NCBI RefSeq assembly: GCF_021728395.1
Contig: NZ_JAKKCM010000013.1
Coordinates: 68,925 to 114,535, forward strand
Length of the DNA: 45,611 bases
Reading direction: 5' to 3'
Origin: Vibrio sp. J1-1
Lineage (GTDB): Bacteria; Pseudomonadota; Gammaproteobacteria; Enterobacterales; Vibrionaceae
Part shown: one piece after another, positions 19,604 through 29,328 of the stretch
Position numbering within the stretch: the first letter of the stretch is position 1
Layout: the number at the start of each line of letters is the position of its first letter
Notes under the pieces: generated by a model
Databases searched by the model: none
What the model saw: only the letters and a program-made list of their open reading frames with translations
What the model was told of the DNA's origin: nothing
Position numbers and translations under genes: made by a program

Positions 19604-20290
19604 ATGACTCAACAATCTATAAAATTCATCGCCTTTGATCTGGATGGCACTTTGCTTGATAGTGTACCTGATTTGGCCATTGCGGCTGATCAAGCCGTAC
19701 AGGCACTCGGTTACCCATCGGTATCAATAGAGCAAGTTCGTGACTATGTCGGGAATGGCGCAGATGTGCTAATTGGTCGCTCACTGAGTCAAAGTCTGAC
19801 CATCAATCCAGACCTGAGTGATGAGTTGCGCGCAGAAGCGCGAGAGCTGTTCGATGATTTTTATGAGCAGAGCGGTCATAAGCTGAGCCACCTTTACCCA
19901 ACAGTAAAAGAGACGCTGGCAGAGTTACATCAAGCAGGCTTTACCCTTGCTGTTGTAACAAACAAACCTTCTAAGTTCGTACCGCATATCCTGGAACAAC
20001 ACGGCATTGCCCAATACTTTGTCGATGTGTTAGGCGGTGATGCTTTCCCTGAGAAAAAACCAAACCCAGTGGCACTGAACTGGTTAATGGAAAAACATCA
20101 GGTTCAACCGGGTGAAATGTTGATGGTCGGGGACTCGAAAAACGATATCCTTGCGGCGAAAAACGCAGGCTGTACATCATTTGGTTTAACTTACGGTTAT
20201 AACCATGGTGAGCCAATTTCGGCATCAAATCCGGACTTTGTCGCAGACAAGCTGTCGGAAATATTGGAAGTTGTCGCCGTTTCTGCATAA
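19604..20290 (+). CDS. gph: phosphoglycolate phosphatase Gph
   Basis: Gph dephosphorylates 2-phosphoglycolate formed during repair of oxidised DNA ends. The 228-residue protein is a HAD hydrolase: motif I DLDGTLLDS with nucleophile D12, motif II VVTNKPSKF, and motif IV GDSKNDILAA. I start it at the ATG at 19604 (MTQQSIKF), preceded by AGGAAA; an ATG five codons upstream is in frame but poorly placed. It is next to trpS as in E. coli, but the usual upstream genes rpe and dam are not here. Confidence 0.92.
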   Translation: MTQQSIKFIAFDLDGTLLDSVPDLAIAADQAVQALGYPSVSIEQVRDYVGNGADVLIGRSLSQSLTINPDLSDELRAEARELFDDFYEQSGHKLSHLYPTVKETLAELHQAGFTLAVVTNKPSKFVPHILEQHGIAQYFVDVLGGDAFPEKKPNPVALNWLMEKHQVQPGEMLMVGDSKNDILAAKNAGCTSFGLTYGYNHGEPISASNPDFVADKLSEILEVVAVSA

Positions 20291-20338
20291 GCGTGACAAA
20301 AAATCTTCCAAAATACTTGTTAATGAGTACACTGAGCT

Positions 20339-20368
20339 AACCGTGCATCAAAAAAGTGCGCGGTTTTT
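20339..20368 (+). terminator. terminator-like hairpin between gph and trpS
   Basis: AACCGTGCA and TGCGCGGTT can pair over nine positions with one mismatch, followed by a T run. It could end gph transcription or attenuate read-through into trpS. Confidence 0.6.
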
Positions 20369-20405
20369 CATTTAATTAGATTAAGAAGTCAAAGGAATCA
20401 TTCTA

Positions 20406-21422
20406 ATGAGCAAACCCATTGTATTGAGTGGTGTTCAACCTTCAGGTGAACTAAGTATCGGTAACTACTTGGGTGCTCTACGTCAATGGCACCAGATGCA
20501 AGACGATTATGATTGCCAATATTGTGTGGTAGACCTTCATGCGATTACGGTTCGTCAGGACCCGAAAGCGCTACATGAAGCAACTCTGGATGCACTGGCA
20601 ATCTGTCTGGCAGTGGGTGTTGACCCTAAGAAGAGCACGCTATTCGTTCAGTCACACGTACCAGAGCACGCTCAACTTGGTTGGCTTCTTAACTGTTACA
20701 CTCAGATGGGTGAGCTGAGCCGTATGACTCAGTTTAAAGACAAATCGGCTCGTTATGCAAATGACGTAAACGTCGGCCTATTTGATTACCCAGTATTGAT
20801 GGCGGCAGATATCCTGCTTTACGGTGCGCATCAAGTGCCTGTAGGTAGTGATCAGAAGCAGCACCTGGAACTTGCGCGTGATATTGCAACGCGTTTCAAT
20901 AACATCTACTCGCCAGAGAGCCCAATCTTCACCGTTCCTGAGCCTTATATTCCAACCGTTAACGCGCGTGTAATGAGCCTTCAGGATGCGACGAAGAAGA
21001 TGTCTAAGTCAGACGATAACCGCAAGAACGTTATCACTCTGCTTGAAGAGCCTAAATCGATCATTAAGAAGATCAATAAGGCTCAAACGGATACTGAAAC
21101 GCCACCGAGCATCCGTCATGACATTGAGAATAAAGCGGGTATCGCAAACCTAATGGGCTTGTACTCAGCGGCGACGGGCATGAGCTTTGAAGAAATCGAA
21201 GCGAAGTACAAAGGCGTAGAAATGTACGGTCCGTTCAAGAAAGACGTAGGTGAAGCGGTTGTTGCTATGCTTGAGCCAATTCAGGCTGAGTACCACCGCA
21301 TTCGTGCCGATCGCACTTATATGGACGAAGTGATGAAGCAAGGCGCAGAAAAAGCATCGGCTCGCGCAGCAGAAACGCTGAAGAAAGCTTACGCAGCGGT
21401 AGGTTTTGTGACTCGCCCATAA
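20406..21422 (+). CDS. trpS: tryptophanyl-tRNA synthetase
   Basis: TrpS charges tRNA-Trp with tryptophan. The 338-residue protein is a class I synthetase of the bacterial TrpRS length, with the HIGH-type motif in [14 protein letters not shown] near residues 12-25 and KMSKS near residue 196. A strong AAGGAA ribosome site precedes the ATG. A perfect terminator follows the gene, so gph-trpS is a short unit. Confidence 0.98.
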   Translation: MSKPIVLSGVQPSGELSIGNYLGALRQWHQMQDDYDCQYCVVDLHAITVRQDPKALHEATLDALAICLAVGVDPKKSTLFVQSHVPEHAQLGWLLNCYTQMGELSRMTQFKDKSARYANDVNVGLFDYPVLMAADILLYGAHQVPVGSDQKQHLELARDIATRFNNIYSPESPIFTVPEPYIPTVNARVMSLQDATKKMSKSDDNRKNVITLLEEPKSIIKKINKAQTDTETPPSIRHDIENKAGIANLMGLYSAATGMSFEEIEAKYKGVEMYGPFKKDVGEAVVAMLEPIQAEYHRIRADRTYMDEVMKQGAEKASARAAETLKKAYAAVGFVTRP

Positions 21423-21449
21423 CCATCGAGATACGCATTAAGTATGTTA

Positions 21450-21477
21450 AAAAGCTCCGTCATACGGAGCTTTTTTC
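21450..21477 (+). terminator. intrinsic terminator after trpS
   Basis: AAAAGCTCCG and CGGAGCTTTT pair around a TCATA loop and run into a T tract. Confidence 0.92.
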
Positions 21478-21639
21478 TATCTTTTAGCCGTGAATAGTTT
21501 TCGCGCATCAGTTTATACGGGCTTTTTATTCAGTAAAAACTTGCCTTTCTGGTTTGGTGTTGCAAAATACCGCCCTCCATTATCACAAAAGTGTGGTTGA
21601 GACGGTAATGCCAAACGGATTGGGAGCAAGCGACACCTT

Positions 21640-22227
21640 ATGTTGTTGATCATCGATAACTACGACTCTTTCACTTATAACCTTTATCAGTATTTTTGCG
21701 AACTTGGTGCAGAGGTAAAGGTGGTGCGCAATGACGAAATCGATCTTCAGGGAATTGAAGCACTTAATCCGACTCACTTAGTCATCTCTCCAGGTCCTTG
21801 TACGCCAAACGAAGCGGGCATTTCGTTACAGGCGATTACACACTTTGCGGGTAAGCTACCTATTCTCGGCGTGTGTTTGGGACACCAAGCGATTGCTCAG
21901 GCATTTGGTGGTAACGTGGTACGCGCGCGACAAGTCATGCATGGTAAAACCTCTCCAATACGCCACAATGGCCGCAGTGTGTTTAAAAACCTCAATAATC
22001 CTCTTACCGTGACACGCTACCATTCCCTTGTTGTGGAGAATGGGACACTGCCGGATGTGTTTGAACTAACCGCTTGGACAGAACTGGCGGACGGCAGTAT
22101 GGATGAAATAATGGGTTACCAACATAAGACTTTGCCCATTGATGCGGTGCAATTTCATCCAGAATCTATCAAAACAGAGCAGGGTCATGAACTGCTGGCA
22201 AACTTTCTTGCGCGTGAGATGATCTGA
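21640..22227 (+). CDS. pabA: aminodeoxychorismate synthase glutaminase subunit PabA
   Basis: A 195-residue class I glutamine amidotransferase that supplies ammonia to a chorismate-using partner. The catalytic triad is visible: C79 in GVCLGHQ, H173 and E175 in FHPES. The start [15 protein letters not shown] is typical of both PabA and TrpG. I call it PabA (folate pathway, partner PabB) because no trp genes are nearby and because it precedes an argD-type gene as in E. coli. It might serve anthranilate synthase too, as in some bacteria. Confidence 0.85.
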   Translation: MLLIIDNYDSFTYNLYQYFCELGAEVKVVRNDEIDLQGIEALNPTHLVISPGPCTPNEAGISLQAITHFAGKLPILGVCLGHQAIAQAFGGNVVRARQVMHGKTSPIRHNGRSVFKNLNNPLTVTRYHSLVVENGTLPDVFELTAWTELADGSMDEIMGYQHKTLPIDAVQFHPESIKTEQGHELLANFLAREMI

Positions 22228-22588
22228 TCTTGATCACTTTTCTTAACAAATAATTCATCTTTCAGGCGGCGTGAGTGGATTGCAAAACTATGCGTTTTAC
22301 TATTCTGCCTCATCTTATTCATTTCTTTTTTTACCTTATACCGCCTGTATTACCTGCCTTTTATAAAAAAAATCTTCGCTATTTTTGTTTCTTCATGCAT
22401 AAATAATCACGAGTAGTGATTATTGGCAGTTTTGAGTCAATGTAAAAAGAATAAATCACTATTGAAATGGTTAATTGAATGTAAATACAATGCCGCGATA
22501 GCTTAAATGCAAAACATTATTTGCTGGTAAAGGGAACCGATTAAGTTCGCTTATCTGCTAAGCATGCGGTATTAAGAAGGAATGTGCG
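22228..22588. promoter_or_regulatory. pabA-argD intergenic region with palindrome and ArgR-like site
   Basis: A 361-base gene-free stretch. It holds a perfect inverted repeat AATAATCAC-GAGTA-GTGATTATT at 22402-22424 and an ArgR-box-like sequence TGAATGTAAATACA at 22476-22489 (one mismatch to TGAAT-N4-ATTCA); a weaker match, TGCATAAATAATCA, overlaps the palindrome at 22396-22409. I found no sigma-54 promoter with the required GG-N10-GC spacing. The region probably carries the promoter and operators of the argD/astC gene. Confidence 0.45.
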
Positions 22589-23800
22589 ATGACAACGGAA
22601 ATTAAAGTAGAGCGCGGTTTATTCGATGAGGTGATGGTACCTTGTTATAACCCAATGGAAATAATCCCGGTGAAAGGTAAAGGTTCACGTATCTGGGATC
22701 AGAAAGGTAATGAATACATCGACTTTGCTGGTGGTATTGCGGTGAGCTGTCTGGGTCATTGTCACCCTGCGATGGTGGAAGCGTTGACTGAACAAGGCAA
22801 TAAGCTTTGGCATCTAAGTAACGTGATGACTAACGAGCCTGCTCTTCGTCTGGCGAAGACGCTGACAGAATTGAGCTTTGCTGAGCGTGTTTTCTTTGCT
22901 AACTCTGGTGCAGAAGCGAACGAAGCAGCATTAAAACTGGCTCGTCGCTACGCTGCGGATGTACATGGTCCTGAAAAATCAGAAATCATCGCATTCAAAC
23001 AAGGCTTCCACGGCCGTACGTTCTTTACGGTAACGGTTGGCGGTCAAGAAGCTTACTCTGATGGTTTTGGTCCTAAGCCAGGTGACGTAACACACCTACC
23101 ATACAACGACATTGAAGCACTTCAGGCGCACATTTCAGACCGTACCTGTGCAGTGATGATGGAACCACTACAAGGTGAAGGCGGTATCGTGCCACCAACG
23201 CCAGAATTCGCTCAAGCAGTACGTGAGCTGTGTGACAAGCACAACGCACTATTGATTTTTGATGAAGTTCAAACAGGTAACGGCCGTACAGGTCACTTCT
23301 ACGCGTACCAAGGCCTTGGCATCACACCAGATATTCTAAGCACAGCGAAATCACTAGGTGGCGGTTTCCCTATTGGCGCAATGCTAACAACGGCAAAACT
23401 GGCTGAGCACCTTAAAGTTGGTACTCACGGTTCAACTTACGGTGGTAACCCACTGGCATGTGCAGTAGCCGAAGCGGTGGTAAACGAAGTAACTAAGCCT
23501 GAAACGTTGGCTGGCGTTCTTGAGCGTGAAGCAATGTTCCGTGAAGGTTTGGAAGCGATCAACGCAAAATACAACATCTTCTCAGAAGTGCGTGGTAAGG
23601 GTCTATTACTGGGTGCGGCACTGAATGACGAGTGGAAGGGCCGAGCACGTGATGTATTGGTTGCTGCGGGTAAAGAAGGCCTGCTAGTACTGATTGCAGG
23701 CGCGAACGTTGTTCGTTTCACACCATCACTGGTGATTACACCACAAGAAATTGAAGAAGGTTTGGCGAAACTGGATAAAGCGATCGCGACTTTAGTGTAA
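22589..23800 (+). CDS. argD: acetylornithine/succinylornithine aminotransferase ArgD/AstC
   Basis: A PLP-dependent class III aminotransferase that can act both in arginine synthesis (N-acetylornithine) and in the AST catabolic route (N-succinylornithine). The 403-residue protein shows [13 protein letters not shown] near 108-119, [11 protein letters not shown] at 225-235 and the Schiff-base lysine K254 in [11 protein letters not shown]. The start follows AAGAAGGAA. It is immediately upstream of astA and astD, which argues for a catabolic role (AstC). Sequence alone cannot separate the two substrates. Confidence 0.9.
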   Translation: MTTEIKVERGLFDEVMVPCYNPMEIIPVKGKGSRIWDQKGNEYIDFAGGIAVSCLGHCHPAMVEALTEQGNKLWHLSNVMTNEPALRLAKTLTELSFAERVFFANSGAEANEAALKLARRYAADVHGPEKSEIIAFKQGFHGRTFFTVTVGGQEAYSDGFGPKPGDVTHLPYNDIEALQAHISDRTCAVMMEPLQGEGGIVPPTPEFAQAVRELCDKHNALLIFDEVQTGNGRTGHFYAYQGLGITPDILSTAKSLGGGFPIGAMLTTAKLAEHLKVGTHGSTYGGNPLACAVAEAVVNEVTKPETLAGVLEREAMFREGLEAINAKYNIFSEVRGKGLLLGAALNDEWKGRARDVLVAAGKEGLLVLIAGANVVRFTPSLVITPQEIEEGLAKLDKAIATLV

Positions 23801-23832
23801 GCGATACAACAGAATAAATGTCAACGTATTTA

Positions 23833-23865
23833 CCCCCGTTAAGGATTTCTGACGGGGGAATTTTT
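23833..23865 (+). terminator. terminator-like hairpin between argD and astA
   Basis: CCCCCGT and ACGGGGG can pair as a very GC-rich 7-bp stem with a 12-base loop, followed by AATTTTT. It looks like an intrinsic terminator or attenuator inside the ast cluster, so astA and astD may be expressed at a lower level than argD. Confidence 0.65.
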
Positions 23866-23909
23866 CCTAAAATATAGTTAGGATTCTCTTGCATCTGGAG
23901 GGAGTATTG

Positions 23910-24929
23910 ATGCTAGTAGTTCGCCCTATCGCGATGTCGGATTATGATTCGCTGCACACTTGTGCCGTTGAATCTGGTCACGGATTTACATCTCTACCGG
24001 TTAACGAAGAACTGTTAACCAATCGAATTAAACATTCAGAGTACAGCTTTAGCAAACCGGACGTTAATGAGCCGGGTGATGAAGGCTACCTAATGGTCGG
24101 CTTTGACTCTGAAACGGGTGAAGTTGCAGGTACGACCGGAATCGAAGCATCTATTGGTTGGGATGTACCTTTCTACTCTTACCACATCAGTAAAGTGGTT
24201 CACTCATCGCCTAAATTAGGCGTAAATAATGTAGTGAAGTTGCTGACATTTGGTAATAACTACACGGGTAACAGCGAAATCTGTACTCTTTTCTTGCGTG
24301 AGAAATTCCGCCAGGGCCTGAATGGTCGCCTAATGTCTAAATGCCGTTTCTTAATGATGGCAGAGCATCCAGAGCGCTTCTCGGAAACTATTTTTGCTGA
24401 GATGCGTGGAGTCTCTGACGCAAATGGTAATTCACCATTCTGGCAATGGTTGCAAGAGCACTTCTTCTCGATTGATTTCACTCTTGCAGATTACCTGACT
24501 GGTATTGGCAAGAAAGGCTTTATCGCAGACTTAATGCCTAAGCTGCCAATCTATATCAACTTACTCAGCCCAGAAGCACAAGCGGTTATTGGTCAGGTAC
24601 ATGACAACACGCGTCCGGCACTGAAGTTACTGGAGCGTGAAGGTTTTACGAACCGTGGTTACGTCGATATTTTTGATGCAGGCCCAACGGTAGAGTGTGA
24701 CCTGCGTAATGTGGAATCTGTGCGCCACTCGTTCCGTGCTCGCGTAAAAATCGCAGCGCATAACAGCACGCAAGACTTCCTGATGTGTAACGCATCATTC
24801 GAGAACTTCCGTGCCGCAGCAGCAAAAGCAGCGTATGACCCTGAAACACAGAGTGTTGTGCTAGCACCAGAACTTGCCGATGCACTTTTAGTCGAGGAAG
24901 GGGACTTCGTTCGCCTTCTACCGCAGTAA
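23910..24929 (+). CDS. astA: arginine N-succinyltransferase AstA
   Basis: AstA transfers a succinyl group from succinyl-CoA to arginine, the first step of the AST catabolic pathway. The 339-residue protein has the family's length and landmarks: [12 protein letters not shown] at the start, [10 protein letters not shown], the [10 protein letters not shown] segment and [16 protein letters not shown]. The ATG at 23910 is preceded by a strong GGAGGG site; a TTG start 21 bases upstream is less likely. It lies between argD/astC and astD, 28 bases from the latter. Confidence 0.94.
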   Translation: MLVVRPIAMSDYDSLHTCAVESGHGFTSLPVNEELLTNRIKHSEYSFSKPDVNEPGDEGYLMVGFDSETGEVAGTTGIEASIGWDVPFYSYHISKVVHSSPKLGVNNVVKLLTFGNNYTGNSEICTLFLREKFRQGLNGRLMSKCRFLMMAEHPERFSETIFAEMRGVSDANGNSPFWQWLQEHFFSIDFTLADYLTGIGKKGFIADLMPKLPIYINLLSPEAQAVIGQVHDNTRPALKLLEREGFTNRGYVDIFDAGPTVECDLRNVESVRHSFRARVKIAAHNSTQDFLMCNASFENFRAAAAKAAYDPETQSVVLAPELADALLVEEGDFVRLLPQ

Positions 24930-24957
24930 CAGACGACAGATTTTAAGGATAGTAACA

Positions 24958-26415
24958 ATGACACATTGGATTGCAGGTGAATGGGTACAAGGTCAGGGTG
25001 AAGAGTTTACATCACTGTCTCCATACAACCAGGAAGTGATTTGGCACGGTAAAGGTGCGACTGCTGAGCAAGTAAATCAAGCCGTAGCAGGGGCTCGCGC
25101 TGCTTTTGTTGACTGGAAAAATCGTCCATTTGCAGAGCGCGAAGCCATCGTGCTGGCTTTTGCAGATAAAGTGAAAGAAAACAGCGAAAAAATTGCTGAA
25201 GTGATCGCGAAAGAAACGGGTAAGCCAATTTGGGAAACCCGAACAGAAGCGGCGGCAATGGCAGGTAAAATCGCAATTTCAATCCGCGCTTACCATGAGC
25301 GTACCGGTGAAGCAACGCGTGAAGCTGCGGGTAACCAAATTGTTCTGCGTCATCGTCCTTTAGGTATCATGGCTGTATTTGGCCCTTACAACTTCCCTGG
25401 TCATCTACCAAATGGTCACATTGTTCCTGCTCTTTTAGCTGGTAATACTGTGGTATTCAAGCCATCAGAGCAAACGCCTTGGACGGGTGAGCTGGCGATG
25501 AAACTATGGGAAGAAGCAGGTCTGCCAAAAGGTGTGATTAACCTAGTTCAAGGTGCGAAAGAGACGGGTATTGCCCTAGCGGATGCGAAAGGCATCGACG
25601 GTGTCCTATTTACCGGTAGTGCAAACACAGGCCACATTCTGCACCGCCAATTTGCAGGTCAACCTGGCAAAATGTTAGCGCTAGAAATGGGCGGTAACAA
25701 CCCAATGGTTATCTCTGATAACTACGGTGATCTAGACGCAACGGTTTACACTATCATTCAATCTGCTTTCATCAGTGCCGGTCAGCGTTGTACCTGTGCT
25801 CGTCGCCTATACGTACCATTTGGTGAAAAAGGTGATGCATTGATTACTAAGTTGGTTGAAGCGACAAACAAGATTCGCGTAGACCAACCATTTGCTGAGC
25901 CAGCACCGTTTATGGGACCACAAATTTCTGTGGCAGCGGCGAAGTTTATTTTAGATGCGCAAGCAAACCTTCAGTCTTTAGGTGGCGAGAGCCTTGTCGA
26001 AGCGAAAGCGGGTGAAGCTGCGTTTGTTTCTCCGGGCATCATTGATGTGACTAATATCGCTGAGCTGCCAGATGAAGAATACTTTGGTCCACTACTGCAA
26101 GTTGTGCGCTATGAAGGTTTGGAAAAAGCCGTGGAACTGGCAAACGATACACGTTTTGGTTTGTCTGCTGGTTTGGTTTCAACGGATGACCAAGAGTGGG
26201 AATACTTCGTTGACCACATTCGTGCAGGTATTGTAAACCGCAACCGTCAATTGACCGGTGCAAGTGGTGATGCGCCGTTTGGTGGCCCTGGTGCATCAGG
26301 TAACCTTCGTCCAAGCGCATACTACGCGGCTGACTACTGTGCTTACCCGATGGCATCAATGGAAGGTGGCGAGACACTACTTCCTGCGACATTGAGCCCA
26401 GGTGTAACGCTTTAA
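24958..26415 (+). CDS. astD: succinylglutamate semialdehyde dehydrogenase AstD
   Basis: AstD oxidises N-succinylglutamate semialdehyde to N-succinylglutamate with NAD+. The 485-residue aldehyde dehydrogenase has the general base E243 in ALEMGGNNP and the nucleophile C278 in [11 protein letters not shown], with [10 protein letters not shown] for cofactor binding. It follows astA by 28 bases with an AAGGATAG ribosome site. The remaining AST genes astB and astE are not in this window. Confidence 0.95.
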   Translation: MTHWIAGEWVQGQGEEFTSLSPYNQEVIWHGKGATAEQVNQAVAGARAAFVDWKNRPFAEREAIVLAFADKVKENSEKIAEVIAKETGKPIWETRTEAAAMAGKIAISIRAYHERTGEATREAAGNQIVLRHRPLGIMAVFGPYNFPGHLPNGHIVPALLAGNTVVFKPSEQTPWTGELAMKLWEEAGLPKGVINLVQGAKETGIALADAKGIDGVLFTGSANTGHILHRQFAGQPGKMLALEMGGNNPMVISDNYGDLDATVYTIIQSAFISAGQRCTCARRLYVPFGEKGDALITKLVEATNKIRVDQPFAEPAPFMGPQISVAAAKFILDAQANLQSLGGESLVEAKAGEAAFVSPGIIDVTNIAELPDEEYFGPLLQVVRYEGLEKAVELANDTRFGLSAGLVSTDDQEWEYFVDHIRAGIVNRNRQLTGASGDAPFGGPGASGNLRPSAYYAADYCAYPMASMEGGETLLPATLSPGVTL

Positions 26416-26427
26416 GTTTCAACAATA

Positions 26428-26452
26428 GAGCCACGACGGTGCATCGTGGCTC
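26428..26452 (+). terminator. hairpin after astD
   Basis: GAGCCACGA and TCGTGGCTC form a perfect 9-bp stem with a 7-base loop, 12 bases after the astD stop. Only a short T stretch follows (GCTTTGCC), so termination may be incomplete. Confidence 0.55.
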
Positions 26453-26638
26453 GCTTTGCCGACGCATCATTAAAGTATGGAGTCTTAATGAGGTCGGCAT
26501 GCGAACAATTAAAAATGCGTGTGCGACGGACTGATATCTCGTCACAGGTTAGGCTGCTCGTTCATTATTCTGGACAGTGTTATAGCTGTGAACGAGCCGC
26601 CAACATTCTCACCCTACATCTCGTAACAAGGAGCCGTT

Positions 26639-27430
26639 ATGACCCCTGATGTGTTATTTGAATCTTTATGGCAAGACTATATTCAACGTCTTTGCCCCTC
26701 TGCAGCTAAAGTTCATCAACTTCTTCAAGAAGATGAGCCTTTGATAAACGACCATATTGCTTTACGCACATTCAATGTTGAGCCTCTTGGCATTGAGACG
26801 TTAGCTAAGCCATTTTTAGCGATTGGCTATAAGGCGTGTGGTGACTATGTATTTGAAAGCAAAAAGTTGGTTGCTAAGCACTACGAGCACCCAGATCCAA
26901 AACAGCCTAAAGTGTTCATCAGTGAGCTAAAAGTAGAAGAATGTTCGCCAGAGCTACAAGCGATAGTCGCTAAGCTGGCGGCGCAAGTGGATGCGGATAA
27001 GCTCGCAGATAGCGCATTTTTACATGGCGGTCGCTTATGGGATCTCAATTTTGCAGATTACCAGACATTGGCGAAAGAGAGTGAATATGCGTCCTGGTTG
27101 GCGGCTCATGGATATGGCGCTAACCACTTCACGGTCAGCGTAAATCAACTGAACCAATATGATGAAGTGAAGCAAGTGAATGATTACTTACGCCAATCTG
27201 GATTTGTGATTAACGAGTCGGGTGGTGAAGTTAAAGGCTCTCCTGAAGTCCTGTTGGAACAGTCTTCAACCATGGCGGATAAAGTGCCGGTTTACTTTTC
27301 CGAGGGCTCTGAGATTATCCCTGGTGGTTTCTACGAGTTCGCTAAACGCTACTCAATGGAAAATGGTGAGTTATATCCGGGTTTTGTTGCCGCTTCGGCC
27401 GATAAAATCTTTGAAAGCACCAACGGTTAA
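26639..27430 (+). CDS. DUF1338 family protein, 2-oxoadipate dioxygenase/decarboxylase-like
   Basis: A 263-residue protein of the DUF1338 family (YdcJ/HglS relatives), which are metal-dependent enzymes with a vicinal-oxygen-chelate fold. Characterised HglS proteins convert 2-oxoadipate to D-2-hydroxyglutarate in lysine breakdown. Visible family segments are NDHIALRTFN with a likely metal-binding histidine, KVFISELKVEE and GANHFTVSVN. It is shorter than E. coli YdcJ (about 447 residues). The ATG follows AAGGAGCCGTT. Its place after argD-astA-astD suggests amino-acid catabolism, but its substrate here is unknown. Confidence 0.8.
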   Translation: MTPDVLFESLWQDYIQRLCPSAAKVHQLLQEDEPLINDHIALRTFNVEPLGIETLAKPFLAIGYKACGDYVFESKKLVAKHYEHPDPKQPKVFISELKVEECSPELQAIVAKLAAQVDADKLADSAFLHGGRLWDLNFADYQTLAKESEYASWLAAHGYGANHFTVSVNQLNQYDEVKQVNDYLRQSGFVINESGGEVKGSPEVLLEQSSTMADKVPVYFSEGSEIIPGGFYEFAKRYSMENGELYPGFVAASADKIFESTNG

Positions 27431-27470
27431 GGCCATTACGCCTAATAACACATTTTCTGTACCTAAAGAA

Positions 27471-27500
27471 AAAGCCACCAATATTGCTATTGGTGGCTTT
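27471..27500. terminator. bidirectional terminator between the DUF1338 gene and crp
   Basis: AAAGCCACCAATA and TATTGGTGGCTTT form a perfect 13-bp stem with a TTGC loop. T-rich tracts follow on both strands, as expected between two convergent genes. Confidence 0.9.
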
Positions 27501-27531
27501 ATTATTTTATTTGCGTTACTCGAATCAGAGA

Positions 27532-28164
27532 TTAACGAGTACCGTAAACTACGATAGTTTTACCGTGCGCAGAGATTAGATTCTGCTCTTCTAGCATCTT
27601 CAAGATACGACCAACTGTCTCACGAGAACAGCCAACGATTTGACCGATTTCTTGACGAGTGATCTTGATCTGCATGCCATCTGGGTGAGTCATCGCGTCT
27701 GGTTGTTTTGCAAGGTTCAGAAGCGTCTGAGCGATACGACCAGTTACGTCTAGGAACGCTAGGTCACCCACTTTTTGGCTGGTTACTTGAAGGCGACGAG
27801 CCATCTGCGCAGAAAGACGCATTAGGATGTCTGGGTTTACTTGGATAAGCTGACGGAATTTCTTGAAAGAAATCTCAGCAACTTCGCAAGGAGATTTAGC
27901 TCGAACCCAAGCTGTACGCTCTTGGTCTTCCTCGAATAGACCAAGTTCACCAATAAAGTCTCCTTGGTTTAGGTAAGAAAGAATCATTTCCTTACCTTCT
28001 TCGTCTTTGATAAGAACCGCAACAGAACCTTTAACGATGTAGTACAAGGTTTCAGCTTTTTCACCAGCGTGAATCAGCGTGCTCTTTGAAGGGTACTTAT
28101 GAATGTGACAGTGTGAAAGAAACCACTCTAATGTCGGGTCGGTTTGAGGTTTACCTAGAACCAT
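27532..28164 (-). CDS. crp: cAMP receptor protein CRP
   Basis: CRP is the global cAMP-dependent transcription regulator of catabolism and, in Vibrio, of many surface and virulence functions. The 210-residue protein is nearly identical to E. coli CRP: the cAMP-binding domain with GELGLFEE and [15 protein letters not shown], the long dimer helix near 110-137, and a C-terminal helix-turn-helix with CSRETVGR. It ends IVVYGTR. A CRP-like site lies about 190 bases upstream, consistent with autoregulation. Confidence 0.99.
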   Translation of the reverse strand: MVLGKPQTDPTLEWFLSHCHIHKYPSKSTLIHAGEKAETLYYIVKGSVAVLIKDEEGKEMILSYLNQGDFIGELGLFEEDQERTAWVRAKSPCEVAEISFKKFRQLIQVNPDILMRLSAQMARRLQVTSQKVGDLAFLDVTGRIAQTLLNLAKQPDAMTHPDGMQIKITRQEIGQIVGCSRETVGRILKMLEEQNLISAHGKTIVVYGTR

Positions 28165-28355
28165 AATATCTCACTTCCTCTGCAGGGTACGCTTGCGCTA
28201 TCCATATTTTAGCTAAGCCTGAATCAGGGTTACTAGAATAAGAGCACTTTTTATATGCTGCAAGCTATCTTGTGTTTCGGTAAGAAATAGTATCCTTTTT
28301 CTAGGATGATTTCTTGATTTTAATCGTGCCATGGTTGCTATTTTGTACGCAAAAC

Positions 28356-28371
28356 TGTGCACATGATCACG
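28356..28371. promoter_or_regulatory. possible CRP-binding site upstream of crp
   Basis: TGTGC-ACATGA-TCACG matches TGTGA-N6-TCACA with one mismatch in each half. It lies in the crp-prkB gap, far enough upstream of crp to act on its promoter. The site is predicted only. Confidence 0.5.
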
Positions 28372-28404
28372 GTATGAAAAGTAAACACTCCGAAAGCGAG
28401 ATTT

Positions 28405-29274
28405 TTAGCCAATTTTTCCTGTTTCTATGAGTTGTTGTAGGATAGGCCTCACAATAAGCTCCATCGCAAAACTCATTTTACCGCCTGGCACGACGATGGT
28501 GTTGTGGCGTGACATAAATGAGCCGTCAATCATGGCCAATAGGTAAGGGAAGTCGACATTCTTGATCCCACGTAGTCGGATGACCACAAAGCTTTCATCT
28601 AGGCTAGGGATGCCTTTCGCGTTGAGTGGGTTCGATGTATCCACGGTCGGTACGCGCTGAAAGTTGATATGAGTGCGCGAAAACTGGGGAGTAATAAAAT
28701 TCAGATAATCATCCATCGAGCGTACGATGGAGTCCATAACGGCTTCTCGTGAATGGCCACGGTCACGCGTATCTCGGACGAATTTTTGGATCCACTCCAA
28801 GTTTACAATCGGCACCATGCCTATCAGAAAATCGACGTGTTGCGACACATTCACTTCACCATCGACCACGCCGCCATGCAGCCCTTCATAGAAGAGTACA
28901 TCGCTGTTCTCTGGGAGATCTTGCCACGGTGTGAAAGTGCCTGGCATCTGGTTATAGGGTACTGCTTCATCAAAGGTGTGCAGATAGCGGCGAATGCTGC
29001 CAGTACCATTTTCGCCATACTGACGAAAAAACTTCTCCAAACCAGGAAAGTCATTGGCCTGCGGACCAAAGTAACTAATGTGTCTGCCTTGCTCGCGCGC
29101 TTTACGAATTTCGATATCCATTTCCGGGCGGGTAAAGCGATGGAAGCTGTCACCTTCAACCCAGGCTGGTTTGACGTTCATCATATTGAACATCTTACGG
29201 AAGGCTTCAGATGTAGTGGTCGTGCCGGCTCCGGATGAGCCGGTAACTGCAATAATTGGGTGTTTAGCTGACAT
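28405..29274 (-). CDS. prkB: phosphoribulokinase-like P-loop kinase PrkB
   Basis: A 289-residue protein of the phosphoribulokinase/uridine kinase family, the non-photosynthetic PrkB type found next to crp in enteric bacteria. The P-loop GSSGAGTTT is at residues 12-20, and VEGDSFHRF and FYEGLHGG match the family. No Calvin-cycle genes are present, so the true substrate is not known. Its leader carries a short perfect inverted repeat (29309-29328). Confidence 0.9.
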   Translation of the reverse strand: MSAKHPIIAVTGSSGAGTTTTSEAFRKMFNMMNVKPAWVEGDSFHRFTRPEMDIEIRKAREQGRHISYFGPQANDFPGLEKFFRQYGENGTGSIRRYLHTFDEAVPYNQMPGTFTPWQDLPENSDVLFYEGLHGGVVDGEVNVSQHVDFLIGMVPIVNLEWIQKFVRDTRDRGHSREAVMDSIVRSMDDYLNFITPQFSRTHINFQRVPTVDTSNPLNAKGIPSLDESFVVIRLRGIKNVDFPYLLAMIDGSFMSRHNTIVVPGGKMSFAMELIVRPILQQLIETGKIG

Positions 29275-29308
29275 GACAAACCTTGTCGAAAATTACTTTC
29301 CTTTAAGA

Positions 29309-29328
29309 TGCAGTAGGCGTCTACTGCA
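29309..29328. repeat. inverted repeat in the prkB leader
   Basis: TGCAGTAG-GCGT-CTACTGCA is a perfect 8-bp inverted repeat about 35 bases before the prkB start codon. It could be an operator or a leader hairpin next to the ribosome site. Confidence 0.4.

Noticed and set aside
22228-22588. A sigma-54 promoter for the ast genes
   Set aside because: E. coli ast uses sigma-54, so I looked for GG-N10-GC; the nearest candidate, near 22265-22283, has the wrong spacing (12 bases).
26446-26649. A 67-codon frame between astD and the DUF1338 gene
   Set aside because: Poor ribosome site, overlap with the DUF1338 start and no recognisable similarity.
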